Source: Pseudomonas sp. KU43P (GTDB taxonomy: Bacteria > Pseudomonadota > Gammaproteobacteria > Pseudomonadales > Pseudomonadaceae). Taken from it: a stretch of 64,000 nt of DNA. Below, in pieces: positions 39,376 to 48,763 of the stretch. Every line of letters begins with the position of its first letter. Position 1 is the stretch's first letter. Where the stretch lies: assembly GCF_033095865.1 (NCBI RefSeq), contig NZ_AP019365.1:4127501-4191500 (forward strand), read 5' to 3'. The position numbers were made by a program, and so were the translations under genes. A model generated the notes under the pieces. That model worked only from the letters and a program-made list of their open reading frames with translations, did not search any database and had not been told where the DNA came from.

Positions 39376-40413
39376 TTACTTGGACTGGGCTTCTACCTGA
39401 GCTTCAACGCGACGGTTGATAGCACGGCCTTCTTCGGTGGCGTTGTCGGCAACCGGACGGGTTTCGCCGTAGCCAACCGAGTCAACACGGCTGGATTCTA
39501 CGCCGTACTGCTGGGTCAGGACTTGCTTAACAGCGTTGGCACGACGCTCGGACAGCTTCTGGTTGTAAGCGTCTGGACCTACGGAGTCAGTGTGACCTTC
39601 AACCACGGTGGTGGTCTGTGGGTACTGCTTCATGAAGTCAGCCAGGTTTTTGATGTCGCCGTAGCTGTTAGGCTTGACGACCGACTTGTCGAAGTCGAAC
39701 TTGACGTCCAGCTCAACACGAACGACTTCAGCAACAGCTGGGCAGCCATCGGCGTCAACGGTGACGTTGGCCGGGGTGTCCGGGCACTTGTCGACGTTGT
39801 CGCAAACGCCGTCGTTGTCGCTGTCGGAGCAGACTTCAGCAACTGGAGCCGGAGCAGCAGCAACTTTGCCACCGCTGCCACCGAAGTTCAGACCAACACC
39901 AACGGATGGGCCCCACTCGGTGTTGCCGTTGTCGATGTTGTACATGGCTTCAACGCCGGCACGGGCGAAGAACATGTCGGTGATGTACCACTTGGCGCCA
40001 GCGCCAACGTTGGCGAAGGTGGAGTGGTCGCGGCCGCTACGAGTGGCCTGACCCAGGCTCTCGTGAGCGAAACCAGCGGAAACGTACGGACGCAGAGCAT
40101 CGCCGACGGTACCGAAGTGGTAGGTAGCGTCCAGCTTGGCCTTGGAACCTTTGATGTCTTTGTTGAAGACTTCGCCACGAGCGTTGTGGGTTTCGTTGTA
40201 GCCCAGGTCCAGGGAGACGTCGTCGGTCAGGAAGTAACCGAGGCGAACACCAGGATTGGTGCCGTCGTTCTTGAAGTTACGCTCGCTGTCGTAGTACTGC
40301 TTGGTAACGTTACCTTCGATTTCGACTGCGCCTTGGCCTTGAGCCAGAACGCCGAACGAAGTAGCGGCTACGAGCGAGCCAATGGCCAAGCCCAAGGTGT
40401 TTTTCAATTTCAT
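39376..40413 (-). CDS. oprF: Outer membrane porin OprF
   Basis: A 345-residue outer-membrane protein. Signal peptide about residues 1-24 (ends GVLA). The N-terminal domain is an eight-stranded beta barrel; a Cys-rich calcium-binding-like linker (SDNDGVCDNVDKCPDTP) follows, then the OmpA-like peptidoglycan-binding domain with VEGHTDSVG. OprF is the major non-specific porin and cell-shape protein of Pseudomonas. It lies 110 bases after sigX on the same strand, as in P. aeruginosa, and is expected to be under both SigX and vegetative promoters. Confidence 0.98.
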   Translation of the reverse strand: MKLKNTLGLAIGSLVAATSFGVLAQGQGAVEIEGNVTKQYYDSERNFKNDGTNPGVRLGYFLTDDVSLDLGYNETHNARGEVFNKDIKGSKAKLDATYHFGTVGDALRPYVSAGFAHESLGQATRSGRDHSTFANVGAGAKWYITDMFFARAGVEAMYNIDNGNTEWGPSVGVGLNFGGSGGKVAAAPAPVAEVCSDSDNDGVCDNVDKCPDTPANVTVDADGCPAVAEVVRVELDVKFDFDKSVVKPNSYGDIKNLADFMKQYPQTTTVVEGHTDSVGPDAYNQKLSERRANAVKQVLTQQYGVESSRVDSVGYGETRPVADNATEEGRAINRRVEAQVEAQSK

Positions 40414-40523
40414 CCGTTAAATCCCCATCTGGTGATAGTTAAGCAGTCCCACCAACATCCGGGGGACAACTCGACGGCAAGTCTAGCAGAACTCGCCGGT
40501 TGGTTAGAGATATTTACAAGTGA

Positions 40524-41114
40524 CTAAGTTTCATCAAGGCCTGCAAATTTCTCTCTAAGCTTGTCTAGCGCGCGCTTGTAGCGCATTTTCGTTGCGCTCA
40601 AGCCCATGTGCATGATATCGGCGATTTCCTGAAATTCCAGTTCTGCGACAAAACGCAGCACCAAAATCTCACGGTCAATCGGGTTCACATGCACCAGCCA
40701 CTTGTCCAGCCCGCCCTTTTCTTCCGGTTTCGGAGCCTTGTCTTCAGACGCCTCTTCAACAGGGTCAAGACTCAAGGCATCCATCAACCGACGCTTGCGA
40801 CGCTCCTTGCGGTACTGGGTAATGCACTCGTTGTAGGTGATGCTGTAGAGCCAGGTCTTGAACTTGGATTTGCCTTCGAAGTTCTTCAGCCCGTAAAGCA
40901 CCTTCAGCATCACTTCCTGACAGACATCGTCGGCATCCCGGTCGTTCCCCAAATAACGTGCACAGACGTTGAACAGGGTCCGCTGGTAGCGCCGCATGAG
41001 CTCCTCGTAGGCGCGGGTAACGTGATACAGCTCCTCATGCGAACGCGCCACCAACTCCTCGTCGGTGAGCTCGCGGGGGTCGTAACGCATGGGCGGCGAA
41101 TGAACTTTATTCAA
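40524..41114 (-). CDS. sigX: ECF sigma factor SigX
   Basis: A 196-residue extracytoplasmic function sigma factor. Region 2 (about residues 40-105; DADDVCQEVMLKVLYGLKNF) and region 4 (about 140-190; ADIMHMGLSATKMRYKRALDKL) are clear. There is no anti-sigma gene beside it; SigX is a known exception controlled by membrane stress through the CmpX context. It directs oprF and fatty-acid and envelope genes. The order crfX-cmpX-sigX-oprF matches P. aeruginosa. Confidence 0.96.
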   Translation of the reverse strand: MNKVHSPPMRYDPRELTDEELVARSHEELYHVTRAYEELMRRYQRTLFNVCARYLGNDRDADDVCQEVMLKVLYGLKNFEGKSKFKTWLYSITYNECITQYRKERRKRRLMDALSLDPVEEASEDKAPKPEEKGGLDKWLVHVNPIDREILVLRFVAELEFQEIADIMHMGLSATKMRYKRALDKLREKFAGLDET

Positions 41115-41203
41115 AACGGATCTGGCCGACAGTCAGGTCAATGTCGCCGCTCAGCCCCACGGGCCGATTTTTGCGGCGGCATACATTAACAGCTTTTGTG
41201 CGG

Positions 41204-42028
41204 TTAGCGGCTATTGACACGCTGCTCAAGCAACACGCGGTTGGACAACGACACCAGTTCGCCATCATCGGTCAACAGCGTGGTCTTCACCGTGCCGATT
41301 TCCTCGATCTGCCCTTCGACCTCTCCAATCCGCACCTGCTGGCCGACCTGGTAGAGTTCGCGCACGTAGATGCCGGCCAGAATCTGCCCGGCAATTTCGC
41401 GACTGCCGAGGCCCATTGCCAAGGCGACGGCCAGACCAACGGTAATCAAACCGATGACGATCACGTGGTTCAGCAGGTCGGTCTTGACCTCGAGCTGGCT
41501 GATGGCCACCGAGATGCTGATGATGATTACCAGGCCTTGGGTAATACGCCCCAGGCCCGCCGAATACTCAAGGCCGATGCCCTCGGCAGCACCGCGCACC
41601 AGGCCATTGGCTACCTGCGCCAGCAGCACGCCGGCCAGCAGCACCAGCGCTGCGCCAAACACCTTGGGCAGGTACAGCGCAAGCATGTCGAGGGTTGCCG
41701 AAACCCGCTCAAGGCCGAGCGATTCAGCGGCGGAGACCAGGAAGATCAGCAGCACGAACCAGTAGACGATCTTGCCGATCAGGGTCGAGATCGGCACCTG
41801 GATACCGACCCGGCTCAGCATTTTGGTCAGCCCTGTACCGGCCATCAGGCGGTCCAGGCCGAACTTGGCGAGCAGTTTCGACAGCAGCGTATCGAGCAGC
41901 TTGGCCACCACGAAACCGAGCAGCACTACCACCAGCGCGCCGAACAGGTTGGGGATGAAGTTCGCTACCTTGGTCCATAGGGCGGTCATTGCGGTGACCA
42001 GGCTCTGGGTCCAGAGATCGAGTTCCAT
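41204..42028 (-). CDS. cmpX: Mechanosensitive channel-like protein CmpX
   Basis: A 274-residue inner-membrane protein with about four hydrophobic segments (residues 22-50, 85-105, 122-145, 165-210) and a short cytoplasmic MscS-type beta domain (VGQQVRIGEVEGQIEEIG, then TLLTDDGELVSLSNRVLLE). Recalled from P. aeruginosa: CmpX influences SigX activity and c-di-GMP. The ATG at 42028 is preferred; a TTG two codons earlier is in frame. The spacing to crfX is two bases. Confidence 0.92.
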   Translation of the reverse strand: MELDLWTQSLVTAMTALWTKVANFIPNLFGALVVVLLGFVVAKLLDTLLSKLLAKFGLDRLMAGTGLTKMLSRVGIQVPISTLIGKIVYWFVLLIFLVSAAESLGLERVSATLDMLALYLPKVFGAALVLLAGVLLAQVANGLVRGAAEGIGLEYSAGLGRITQGLVIIISISVAISQLEVKTDLLNHVIVIGLITVGLAVALAMGLGSREIAGQILAGIYVRELYQVGQQVRIGEVEGQIEEIGTVKTTLLTDDGELVSLSNRVLLEQRVNSR

Positions 42029-42030
42029 AT

Positions 42031-42282
42031 TCAATCGGCCTTATCAGCTTTGCTGCCAGCGGCAGCGTTACGACGTACAGGCGCAACATGCGCCGAGCCA
42101 TTGTTCACGGCGATCAGCAGCGCCTGGCTCCAGCGGCCAAGCAGGCTGAACAGATCACCCGCGCCAACCTGGCGGTTGGCGGTCTTCAGCACGCGACCCA
42201 GGCACGCGGCGTCGTCCCGGTCTTCACCGGAAGGCGACGCTTTGAGCAAGTCACGCAGGGATTCTTCAAACGGATCGTGCAT
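42031..42282 (-). CDS. crfX: CrfX-like small protein
   Basis: An 83-residue protein immediately upstream of cmpX and in the same operon. It starts MHDPFEESLRDLLK; its central part (AACLGRVLKTANRQVGAGDLF) is helical, and the C-terminus is basic and Ala-rich. It has no membrane segment. The name rests on position: in P. aeruginosa the gene before cmpX is crfX. The ATG at 42282 has GAGGTG just upstream; a GTG at 42288 is rejected. Function is unknown. Confidence 0.8.
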   Translation of the reverse strand: MHDPFEESLRDLLKASPSGEDRDDAACLGRVLKTANRQVGAGDLFSLLGRWSQALLIAVNNGSAHVAPVRRNAAAGSKADKAD

Positions 42283-42340
42283 GGGCACCTCGCGCAGTAT
42301 CAGTCAGAGACGAGGGCGATGGGCGATGGGTCACACATCG

Positions 42341-42442
42341 CAGGGCCCTCATCGCCGGCAAGCCGGCTCCCACAGGGACACCACAAGCCTTGAAAGCTGT
42401 GGGATACCTGTGGGAGCCGGCTTGCCGGCGATGAGGGCCCTG
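42341..42442. repeat. REP-type inverted pair (strong palindrome)
   Basis: CAGGGCCCTCATCGCCGGCAAG and its inverted copy at the other end are nearly perfect over about 37 bases, including CCGGCTCCCACAGG/CCTGTGGGAGCCGG. The spacer is about 28 bases. It lies between zntB and crfX, both on the minus strand. Confidence 0.92.
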
Positions 42443-42447
42443 CAAAA

Positions 42448-43443
42448 CTAGACCCACCGCAAGCGTCGGAACAGCCACCACTGCCCCACCGCCAAGCCGA
42501 GCACGACGACGCAGGCGAACAGGAAACCATAAGGATTCTCCGCCCCCGGAATGCCGCCCACATTGATCCCCAGCAACCCGGTGATAAAGCTCATGGGCAG
42601 GAAAATGCAGGTGATGATGCCAAAGCGGTACATGGTCCGGTTCATCCGCTCGCTACGGCGGCGGTCCTCGCTTTCCAGTACCAGGGCGGCCCGTTCTCGG
42701 GTCAGCTCGAGCTCCTCGAGATAGCGGATCAGGCTGTTGTTCAATTCGTTCCAGTAGTCGGCGTCGGCCTCGGCGAACCAGCTCCATTTGCTGCGTGAAA
42801 GCTGCGCGTAGATCTCTCGCTGTGGTGCCAGGAAACGCCGAAGACCGGCGGCGCGACGGCGGATCTGCTGCAGGCTGCCGTTTTCGGGAGTATACCGTTC
42901 GTCGGATTCGACCTTTTCTTCCTCAAGATCGACCAGTTCGGACAGGTCGCTGACCAGCGCCTGGACCTTCTCGGTGAGCAATTCACCCATCAGCAGCAAC
43001 AGCTCGGACGCCGATTTCGGCCCCCTGCCCTCGTCCAGTTGCTGGAGTACTTCATCACTGGCGCGCAACGGCCTCAGGCGCAGGGAAATGACCCGTTGCG
43101 CCTCGGCGAAGATACGCACCGACACCATGTCTTCGGGCTCGGCGCCCGGGTTGAGGTTGACCCCTCGCAAGAACAGCAGCAACTGCTCGGCCGCCATGGG
43201 CAGCAGGCGTGGCCGGGTGTTTTCTTCCAGCAGCAGGTCGCAGGCGAACTCGCTCAGGCCGCTGTCATGCAGCAGCCAGGTACGGGTTTGGGGGTGGCTA
43301 CGGTCCCAGTGCAACCACAGGCTTTCCTGTGGTTGCAGCTGCAGGGCGTCCAGCTCGGTCCGGGCGATCGAGCGCGCGCCGCCTCTACCATCGAGCACCA
43401 GGGCATGTACCAGCCCCCACTGCGCGTTGTCTTCCTCGAACAT
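42448..43443 (-). CDS. zntB: CorA-like zinc transporter ZntB
   Basis: A 331-residue inner-membrane protein of the CorA metal transporter superfamily. The large cytoplasmic funnel (1-265) precedes two C-terminal segments (about 272-293 and 304-323). The pore motif is GINVGGIPG, the ZntB version rather than the CorA GMN. A long coiled helix (about 150-250) leads into TM1. It moves zinc, probably by proton-driven import or export; the direction in this family is debated. The start at 43443 is the ATG; an upstream TTG gives one extra residue. Confidence 0.93.
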   Translation of the reverse strand: MFEEDNAQWGLVHALVLDGRGGARSIARTELDALQLQPQESLWLHWDRSHPQTRTWLLHDSGLSEFACDLLLEENTRPRLLPMAAEQLLLFLRGVNLNPGAEPEDMVSVRIFAEAQRVISLRLRPLRASDEVLQQLDEGRGPKSASELLLLMGELLTEKVQALVSDLSELVDLEEEKVESDERYTPENGSLQQIRRRAAGLRRFLAPQREIYAQLSRSKWSWFAEADADYWNELNNSLIRYLEELELTRERAALVLESEDRRRSERMNRTMYRFGIITCIFLPMSFITGLLGINVGGIPGAENPYGFLFACVVVLGLAVGQWWLFRRLRWV

Positions 43444-43470
43444 CAAAGCTCCATCAGCGCGCGGGGGCGC

Positions 43471-43962
43471 TTACTCCGGCATCTTCAGCGGGCTGGGCGA
43501 GATGATCACGCCGTTGTTGTCGGCATACACGTACTCCCCCGGGCGGAACGTCACACCGGCGAAAGTCACGGCCACGTTGAGGTCGCCGATACCACGCTTG
43601 TCGGTTTTCATCGGGTGGCTGGCCAGGGCTTGCACGCCTACGTCGGTCTGGATCAGCACGTCCACATCGCGCACACAACCGTAGATCACCAGGCCTTCCC
43701 AACCGTTCTTGGCGGCCTTTTCGGCGAGCATGTCACCGAGCAGAGCACGGCGCAGCGAACCACCGCCGTCGACCACCAGCACTTTGCCCTTGCCGTCGAG
43801 CTCGACCTGCTCTTTCACCAGCGAGTTGTCTTCGAAACACTTGATGGTGACGATCTGGCCACCGAACGAATCGCGGCCGCCGAAATTGCTGAACATCGGT
43901 TCCAGCACCTGAACCAGGTCCGGGTAGGCGTCGCAGAGGTCGGGCGTTACGTAATGCTGCAT
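43471..43962 (-). CDS. rraA: Ribonuclease E activity regulator RraA
   Basis: A 163-residue protein of the RraA/HMG aldolase fold. Typical segments are [56 protein letters not shown] and ADNNGVIIS. In gammaproteobacteria it binds RNase E and the degradosome and slows RNA decay. Related proteins in other bacteria are aldolases with the same fold; the GCVRD region fits both. It sits 27 bases before the zntB start on the same strand. Confidence 0.93.
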   Translation of the reverse strand: MQHYVTPDLCDAYPDLVQVLEPMFSNFGGRDSFGGQIVTIKCFEDNSLVKEQVELDGKGKVLVVDGGGSLRRALLGDMLAEKAAKNGWEGLVIYGCVRDVDVLIQTDVGVQALASHPMKTDKRGIGDLNVAVTFAGVTFRPGEYVYADNNGVIISPSPLKMPE

Positions 43963-44052
43963 GGGAAGCTCCTGTCAGTCACAACGAAAGCGGGTGTCGG
44001 CCAAGGCTACACCGGAGAGGCTGGTGCAGTCATCCGGGACTGGGCAGTCAGT

Positions 44053-44118
44053 TGGCTCCCACAGGCCTTGAGTACTGTGGGGTACCTGTGGGATCCAGCT
44101 TGCCGGCGATAGGGCCGG
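44053..44118. repeat. Degenerate REP-type pair
   Basis: GGCTCCCACAGGCCTTGAGT and, inverted, ACCTGTGGGATCCAGCTTGCCGGCGATAGG remain recognisable. The outer half on the left has lost the GCCGGC core. Confidence 0.75.
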
Positions 44119-44134
44119 CCCAGACAACAAGAAA

Positions 44135-45127
44135 TCAACCGGCCGGCACAGGCTCGGCCACCATCGTCGACTCATGCACCGGCAGCAACGGCGCCCGCAG
44201 CCAGCGCTCCACCAGAGGCCACACCTGCGCCTGGGCCGCCTTGCTCACCAGCATGTCGACATGCCCAAAGGCCTCGAACCCCTGCTCACGCCCCAGGCGC
44301 AGGAACTGCTTGCGCGCGCCTCCGAGCTGATCGAACAGCTTGCGACAAGCCCACACCGGATCCTGAAAGTCCGCTGCCCCGGCCACGGCCAGCACCGGCA
44401 CATCGACCTCGGCCAACCCCGCCCACCAGTCGCTCTGCTTGTCGCCAAAACGCCCGAACAGGCCATGCCAGCGCATGCTCTCCAGGGCCAGTCCGATGGG
44501 CTCGTCCTCCGGCCCACGCTTGAAACGCGGCCCGGATATCTGCCCCCAACGCTTGAGCAACAACTTCGCACCCCAGGTCAGCGGCGGCACTTTCAAAGGC
44601 CAGTAAACCCGGCTGATCTGGGTGCCGAAAAACGCCGCGCTGGCGACCTGCTCTGCCTGCAGGAAGCCGCCACCAAGCGCCGCCGCGAGGGTAATGCCAC
44701 CCAACGAGTGGCCAACCCAATGCGGCGCCTGGCCGGCCTGTTCCTGAACGAACGCCGCGATCAGCGGCAGGTCATCACGGGCATAGTCGGCCACACGATT
44801 GTGTTTCCAATGCCGATTGCGCGGGGACAAACCATGGCCGCGCATCTCCGGAATCCACACATCGAACCCGGCGCGCGCCAGGTACGCGCCCAGCCCGATG
44901 CCTTTGGGCGAATACCAGAAACGCCGATTGGAAAAACTGCCATGCAGGAGAATGACCGGCACACCCTGGGCGCGGCCGCTGTCGGCCAGGCCCAGGCGAG
45001 TTACCGCGATTTCGACGCTGGGGTCAGGGCTGTTGCCGGCCTTGATCCGGTAAACGTCTTCGCTGAGATCGCCGCGCCGCTCGGCACTGAGCAGGGCGAC
45101 GGGAAATAAAGTACTGCTGCTTTGCAT
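44135..45127 (-). CDS. Alpha/beta fold hydrolase
   Basis: A 330-residue hydrolase. The strand-turn motif ILLHGSFSNRRFWY is near residue 60, the nucleophile elbow GHSLGG near 140, the acid strand VLAVAGAADFQDP near 245 and the histidine GHVDML near 287. No signal peptide. The substrate cannot be assigned; PHA- or lipid-related esters are possible. The start at 45127 (MQSSSTLFPV) is chosen because longer frames add a low-similarity tail. Confidence 0.85.
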   Translation of the reverse strand: MQSSSTLFPVALLSAERRGDLSEDVYRIKAGNSPDPSVEIAVTRLGLADSGRAQGVPVILLHGSFSNRRFWYSPKGIGLGAYLARAGFDVWIPEMRGHGLSPRNRHWKHNRVADYARDDLPLIAAFVQEQAGQAPHWVGHSLGGITLAAALGGGFLQAEQVASAAFFGTQISRVYWPLKVPPLTWGAKLLLKRWGQISGPRFKRGPEDEPIGLALESMRWHGLFGRFGDKQSDWWAGLAEVDVPVLAVAGAADFQDPVWACRKLFDQLGGARKQFLRLGREQGFEAFGHVDMLVSKAAQAQVWPLVERWLRAPLLPVHESTMVAEPVPAG

Positions 45128-45182
45128 AGGTTGCTTGGTGCACAAAAAAGGGCGGGATCCATTGCTGGAGCTCGCCCTGGAT

Positions 45183-45217
45183 AAAACCAGGCGGGGGCAC
45201 GCCAGATGCACCCCCGC
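45183..45217 (-). terminator. Terminator downstream of ppsA
   Basis: On the minus strand GCGGGGG pairs with CCCCCGC around a 13-base loop, with TTTT a few bases later. It starts 11 bases after the ppsA stop codon. Confidence 0.8.
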
Positions 45218-45228
45218 ATTTCATCGCA

Positions 45229-47604
45229 TCAGGCCGCGCCCTGGCCCTCGGCCAGGAAGAACCAGGTCTCGAGCACCGAGTCAGGGTTCAGCGACACGCT
45301 TTCGATGCCTTGTTCCATCAGCCACTTGGCCAGGTCCGGGTGGTCCGACGGGCCCTGACCGCAGATGCCGATGTACTTGCCGGCCTTGTTGCACGCCTGG
45401 ATGGCGTTGGCCAGCAGCTTCTTAACGGCAGGGTTACGCTCGTCGAACAGGTGAGCAATGATCCCCGAGTCACGGTCCAGGCCCAGGGTCAGCTGGGTCA
45501 GGTCGTTGGAGCCGATGGAGAAGCCGTCGAAGTACTCAAGGAACTCTTCGGCCAGAATGGCGTTGGACGGCAGCTCGCACATCATGATCACGCGCAGGCC
45601 GTTGTCGCCACGGGCCAGGCCGTTTTCGGCGAGCAGGTCGACGACCTGGCTGGCTTCGCCCAAGGTACGCACGAACGGCACCATGATCTCGACGTTGGTC
45701 AGGCCCATCTCGTTGCGCACGCGCTTGAGCGCACGGCACTCGAGCTCGAAGCAGTCACGGAACGACTCGCTGATGTAGCGCGAGGCACCGCGGAAGCCCA
45801 GCATCGGGTTCTCTTCTTCCGGCTCGTACAGCTTGCCGCCGATCAGGTTGGCGTACTCGTTGGACTTGAAGTCCGACAGGCGCACGATGACCTTTTTCGG
45901 GTAGAAGGCGGCCGCCAGGGTGCTGATGCCCTCGACCAGTTTCTCGACGTAGAAGCCGACCGGGTCGTTGTAGCCGGCGATGCGTTTGTCGACGCTGTCC
46001 TTCAGGTCGGCAGGCAAGCCGGCGTAGTTCAGCAGCGCCTTGGGGTGCACGCCGATCATGCGGTTGATGATGAATTCCAGGCGCGCCAGGCCCACACCGG
46101 CGTTGGGCAACTGGGCGAAGTCGAAGGCGCGGTCCGGGTTGCCAACGTTCATCATGATCTTGAACGGCAGTTCCGGCATGGCATCGACCGAGTTCTGCTT
46201 GACGTCGAAGCCCAGCTCACCTTCGAAGATGAAGCCGGTGTCGCCTTCTGCGCAGGAGACGGTAACGCCCTGGCCGTCTTTGAGCAGCTGGGTGGCGTTG
46301 CCGCAACCGACCACGGCCGGGATGCCCAGCTCACGGGCGATGATCGCCGCGTGACAGGTACGGCCACCACGGTTGGTGACGATGGCGCTGGCGCGCTTCA
46401 TGACCGGCTCCCAGTCCGGGTCGGTCATGTCGGAAACCAGTACGTCACCCGGCTGCACCTTGTCCATCTCGGACACGTCGTTGATCACGCGGACCTTGCC
46501 GGCGCCGATGCGCTGGCCGATGGCGCGGCCTTCGACCAGTACGGTGCCCTTTTCCTTGAGCAGGTAGCGCTCCATGACGTTGGCGCTGGCACGGCTCTTC
46601 ACGGTTTCAGGGCGGGCCTGCACGATGTACAGCTTGCCGTCGTCACCGTCCTTGGCCCACTCGATGTCCATCGGGCGCTGATAGTGCTGCTCGATGATCA
46701 TGGCCTGCTTGGCCAGCTCGTTGACTTCGTCGTCGCTCAGGCAGAAGCGTGCGCGCTCGGCGCGTTCGACTTCGACGGTCTTGACCGAACGGCCGGCCTT
46801 GGCTTCGTCGCCATAGACCATCTTGATCGCCTTGCTGCCCAGGTTACGGCGCAGGATGGCCGGGCGGCCGGCCTGCAGGGTTTGCTTGTGGACGTAGAAT
46901 TCGTCAGGGTTGACCGCACCCTGCACCACGGTTTCGCCCAGGCCGTAGGCACCGGTGATGAACACCACGTCGCGAAAGCCCGACTCGGTGTCGAGGGTGA
47001 ACATCACGCCGGCGGTGCCGGTTTCCGAACGGACCATGCGCTGCACGCCGGCCGACAGGGCCACCAGCTTGTGGTCGAAGCCCTGGTGCACGCGGTAGGC
47101 GATGGCGCGGTCGTTGAACAGCGAGGCGAACACTTCCTTGGCCGCGCGAATCACGTTGTCGACGCCACGGATGTTGAGGAAGGTTTCCTGCTGGCCGGCG
47201 AACGAGGCATCCGGCAGGTCTTCGGCGGTGGCCGAAGAGCGCACGGCCACTGCCATGTTGTCGTTGCCCTGGGACATGGCCGCGAAGGCAGTGCGGATTT
47301 CCGCATCCAGACGCGCCGGGAATTCGGCCTCCATGACCCACTGACGGATCTGCGCGCCAGTTTTGGCCAGGGCGTTGACGTCGTCCACGTCCAGCGCGTC
47401 GAGCGCGGCGTGGATGCGGTCGTTCAGGCCACTCTGCTCGAGAAAGTCGCGGTACGCCTGAGCCGTAGTGGCAAAGCCGCCCGGCACCGAAACGCCAGCA
47501 CCTGCGAGGTTGCTGATCATCTCGCCCAGGGATGCGTTCTTGCCCCCCACATGCTCTACATCATGGACGCCGAGCTTTTCGAGGGAAACTACGTACTCTA
47601 CCAA
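45229..47604 (-). CDS. ppsA: Phosphoenolpyruvate synthase PpsA
   Basis: A 791-residue enzyme that makes PEP from pyruvate and ATP in gluconeogenesis. The ATP-grasp domain at the N-terminus has [10 protein letters not shown] and [17 protein letters not shown]; the central swivel has the phospho-histidine in [14 protein letters not shown]; the C-terminal PEP/pyruvate domain has [11 protein letters not shown] and [15 protein letters not shown] place the start at TTG 47604, which follows GGAGAG and gives the usual length; an upstream in-frame TTG at 47640 adds 12 residues of unusual sequence. It is divergent from ppsR. Confidence 0.95.
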   Translation of the reverse strand: MVEYVVSLEKLGVHDVEHVGGKNASLGEMISNLAGAGVSVPGGFATTAQAYRDFLEQSGLNDRIHAALDALDVDDVNALAKTGAQIRQWVMEAEFPARLDAEIRTAFAAMSQGNDNMAVAVRSSATAEDLPDASFAGQQETFLNIRGVDNVIRAAKEVFASLFNDRAIAYRVHQGFDHKLVALSAGVQRMVRSETGTAGVMFTLDTESGFRDVVFITGAYGLGETVVQGAVNPDEFYVHKQTLQAGRPAILRRNLGSKAIKMVYGDEAKAGRSVKTVEVERAERARFCLSDDEVNELAKQAMIIEQHYQRPMDIEWAKDGDDGKLYIVQARPETVKSRASANVMERYLLKEKGTVLVEGRAIGQRIGAGKVRVINDVSEMDKVQPGDVLVSDMTDPDWEPVMKRASAIVTNRGGRTCHAAIIARELGIPAVVGCGNATQLLKDGQGVTVSCAEGDTGFIFEGELGFDVKQNSVDAMPELPFKIMMNVGNPDRAFDFAQLPNAGVGLARLEFIINRMIGVHPKALLNYAGLPADLKDSVDKRIAGYNDPVGFYVEKLVEGISTLAAAFYPKKVIVRLSDFKSNEYANLIGGKLYEPEEENPMLGFRGASRYISESFRDCFELECRALKRVRNEMGLTNVEIMVPFVRTLGEASQVVDLLAENGLARGDNGLRVIMMCELPSNAILAEEFLEYFDGFSIGSNDLTQLTLGLDRDSGIIAHLFDERNPAVKKLLANAIQACNKAGKYIGICGQGPSDHPDLAKWLMEQGIESVSLNPDSVLETWFFLAEGQGAA

Positions 47605-47781
47605 GGTGATCTCTCCACTAACTGTATTGGAAAAGCTCAAGGGCGCCCGCCTGCCTGCGTAGACTTGGCCGGGCGCTTGTGGCCTGTACCTGGAAAATAA
47701 GTGAGAATGCCGACAGCCGCGTTCGGCAAACCGAACTTATCATATCCAAGAATCGTCATCAGCTTAAGGCCCAGATCGCAA

Positions 47782-48600
47782 ATGAAACGAACCGCGTTCT
47801 TCATCTCCGATGGCACCGGCATCACCGCCGAAACTCTGGGCCAAAGCCTGCTTGCGCAATTCGATAGCATTCCGTTCAACAAATTCACCCGCCCGTACAT
47901 CGATACGCCTGACAAGGCGCGCACCATGGTGCAGCAGATCAACGCCGCCGCCGAACGCGACGGCATGCGCCCGATCATCTTCGACACCATCGTCAACCAG
48001 GACATCCGCGAAATCCTGGCCACGTCGAACGGCTTCATGATCGACATCTTTTCGACGTTTTTATCCCCGCTTGAGCAGGAATTGACGGCCCATTCGTCGT
48101 ATTCCGTTGGGAAATCGCACTCGATCGGTGGCAATTCCAACTACATGGAGCGCATCGAGGCGGTGAACTTCGCCCTCGACAACGACGATGGCGCGCGCAC
48201 CCATTATTACGACAAAGCCGACCTGATCCTGGTGGGCGTGTCGCGCTGCGGCAAGACTCCCACCTGCCTGTACATGGCCATGCAGTTCGGTATCCGCGCC
48301 GCCAACTACCCGCTGACCGAAGACGACATGGAGCGCCTGCAGTTGCCGGCGGTGCTGAAGAAGCACCACAACAAGCTGTTCGGCCTGACCATCGACCCTG
48401 ATCGCCTGACCGCCATCCGCCACGAGCGCAAGCCCAACAGCCGCTATTCGAGCTTTGCCCAGTGCGAGTTCGAGGTGCGCGAAGTGGAGAGCCTGTTCCG
48501 CCGCGAGAACATTCCCAACATCAACTCCACGCATTTTTCGGTGGAGGAGATTTCGGCGAAGATCCTCGTGGAGAAAGGGGTGGAGCGCAGGTTCAAGTAA
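47782..48600 (+). CDS. ppsR: PEP synthase regulatory protein PpsR
   Basis: A 272-residue bifunctional kinase and pyrophosphorylase (DUF299) that inactivates PEP synthase by ADP-dependent phosphorylation and reactivates it by phosphorolysis. The P-loop-like motif is [15 protein letters not shown] near residue 153. [14 protein letters not shown] at the N-terminus is a family hallmark. It is divergent from ppsA, the enzyme it regulates. The ATG at 47782 gives the normal family length. Confidence 0.96.
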   Translation: MKRTAFFISDGTGITAETLGQSLLAQFDSIPFNKFTRPYIDTPDKARTMVQQINAAAERDGMRPIIFDTIVNQDIREILATSNGFMIDIFSTFLSPLEQELTAHSSYSVGKSHSIGGNSNYMERIEAVNFALDNDDGARTHYYDKADLILVGVSRCGKTPTCLYMAMQFGIRAANYPLTEDDMERLQLPAVLKKHHNKLFGLTIDPDRLTAIRHERKPNSRYSSFAQCEFEVREVESLFRRENIPNINSTHFSVEEISAKILVEKGVERRFK

Positions 48601-48609
48601 GCCTGCAGC

Positions 48610-48703
48610 GGCCCTATCGCCGGCAAGCCGGCTCCCACAAGATCATCACCGATGTCAAAAGTTGTGGAGTACCTGTGGGAGCCGGCTTGCTGGCGATAGG
48701 GCC
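48610..48703. repeat. REP-type inverted pair
   Basis: GGCCCTATCGCCGGCAAGCC and, inverted, GGCTTGCTGGCGATAGGGCC, with CTCCCACA.../...TGTGGGAG stems inside. It lies between convergent ppsR and gdhB. Confidence 0.9.
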
Positions 48704-48714
48704 AGAACAGACAC

Positions 48715-48746
48715 AAAAAAGCCCCGGCATCGCTGCCGGGGCTTTT
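48715..48746. terminator. Bidirectional terminator between ppsR and gdhB
   Basis: AAAAAAGCCCCGGCA-TCGC-TGCCGGGGCTTTTT, a stem of at least 13 bp flanked by A and T runs on both sides. Confidence 0.94.
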
Positions 48747-48763
48747 TCATTTCTCCCATTCGA

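Noticed and set aside
45310..47700. Plus-strand frame of 796 residues opposite ppsA
   Set aside because: Shadow of ppsA; composition is unlike real proteins and no motif is present.
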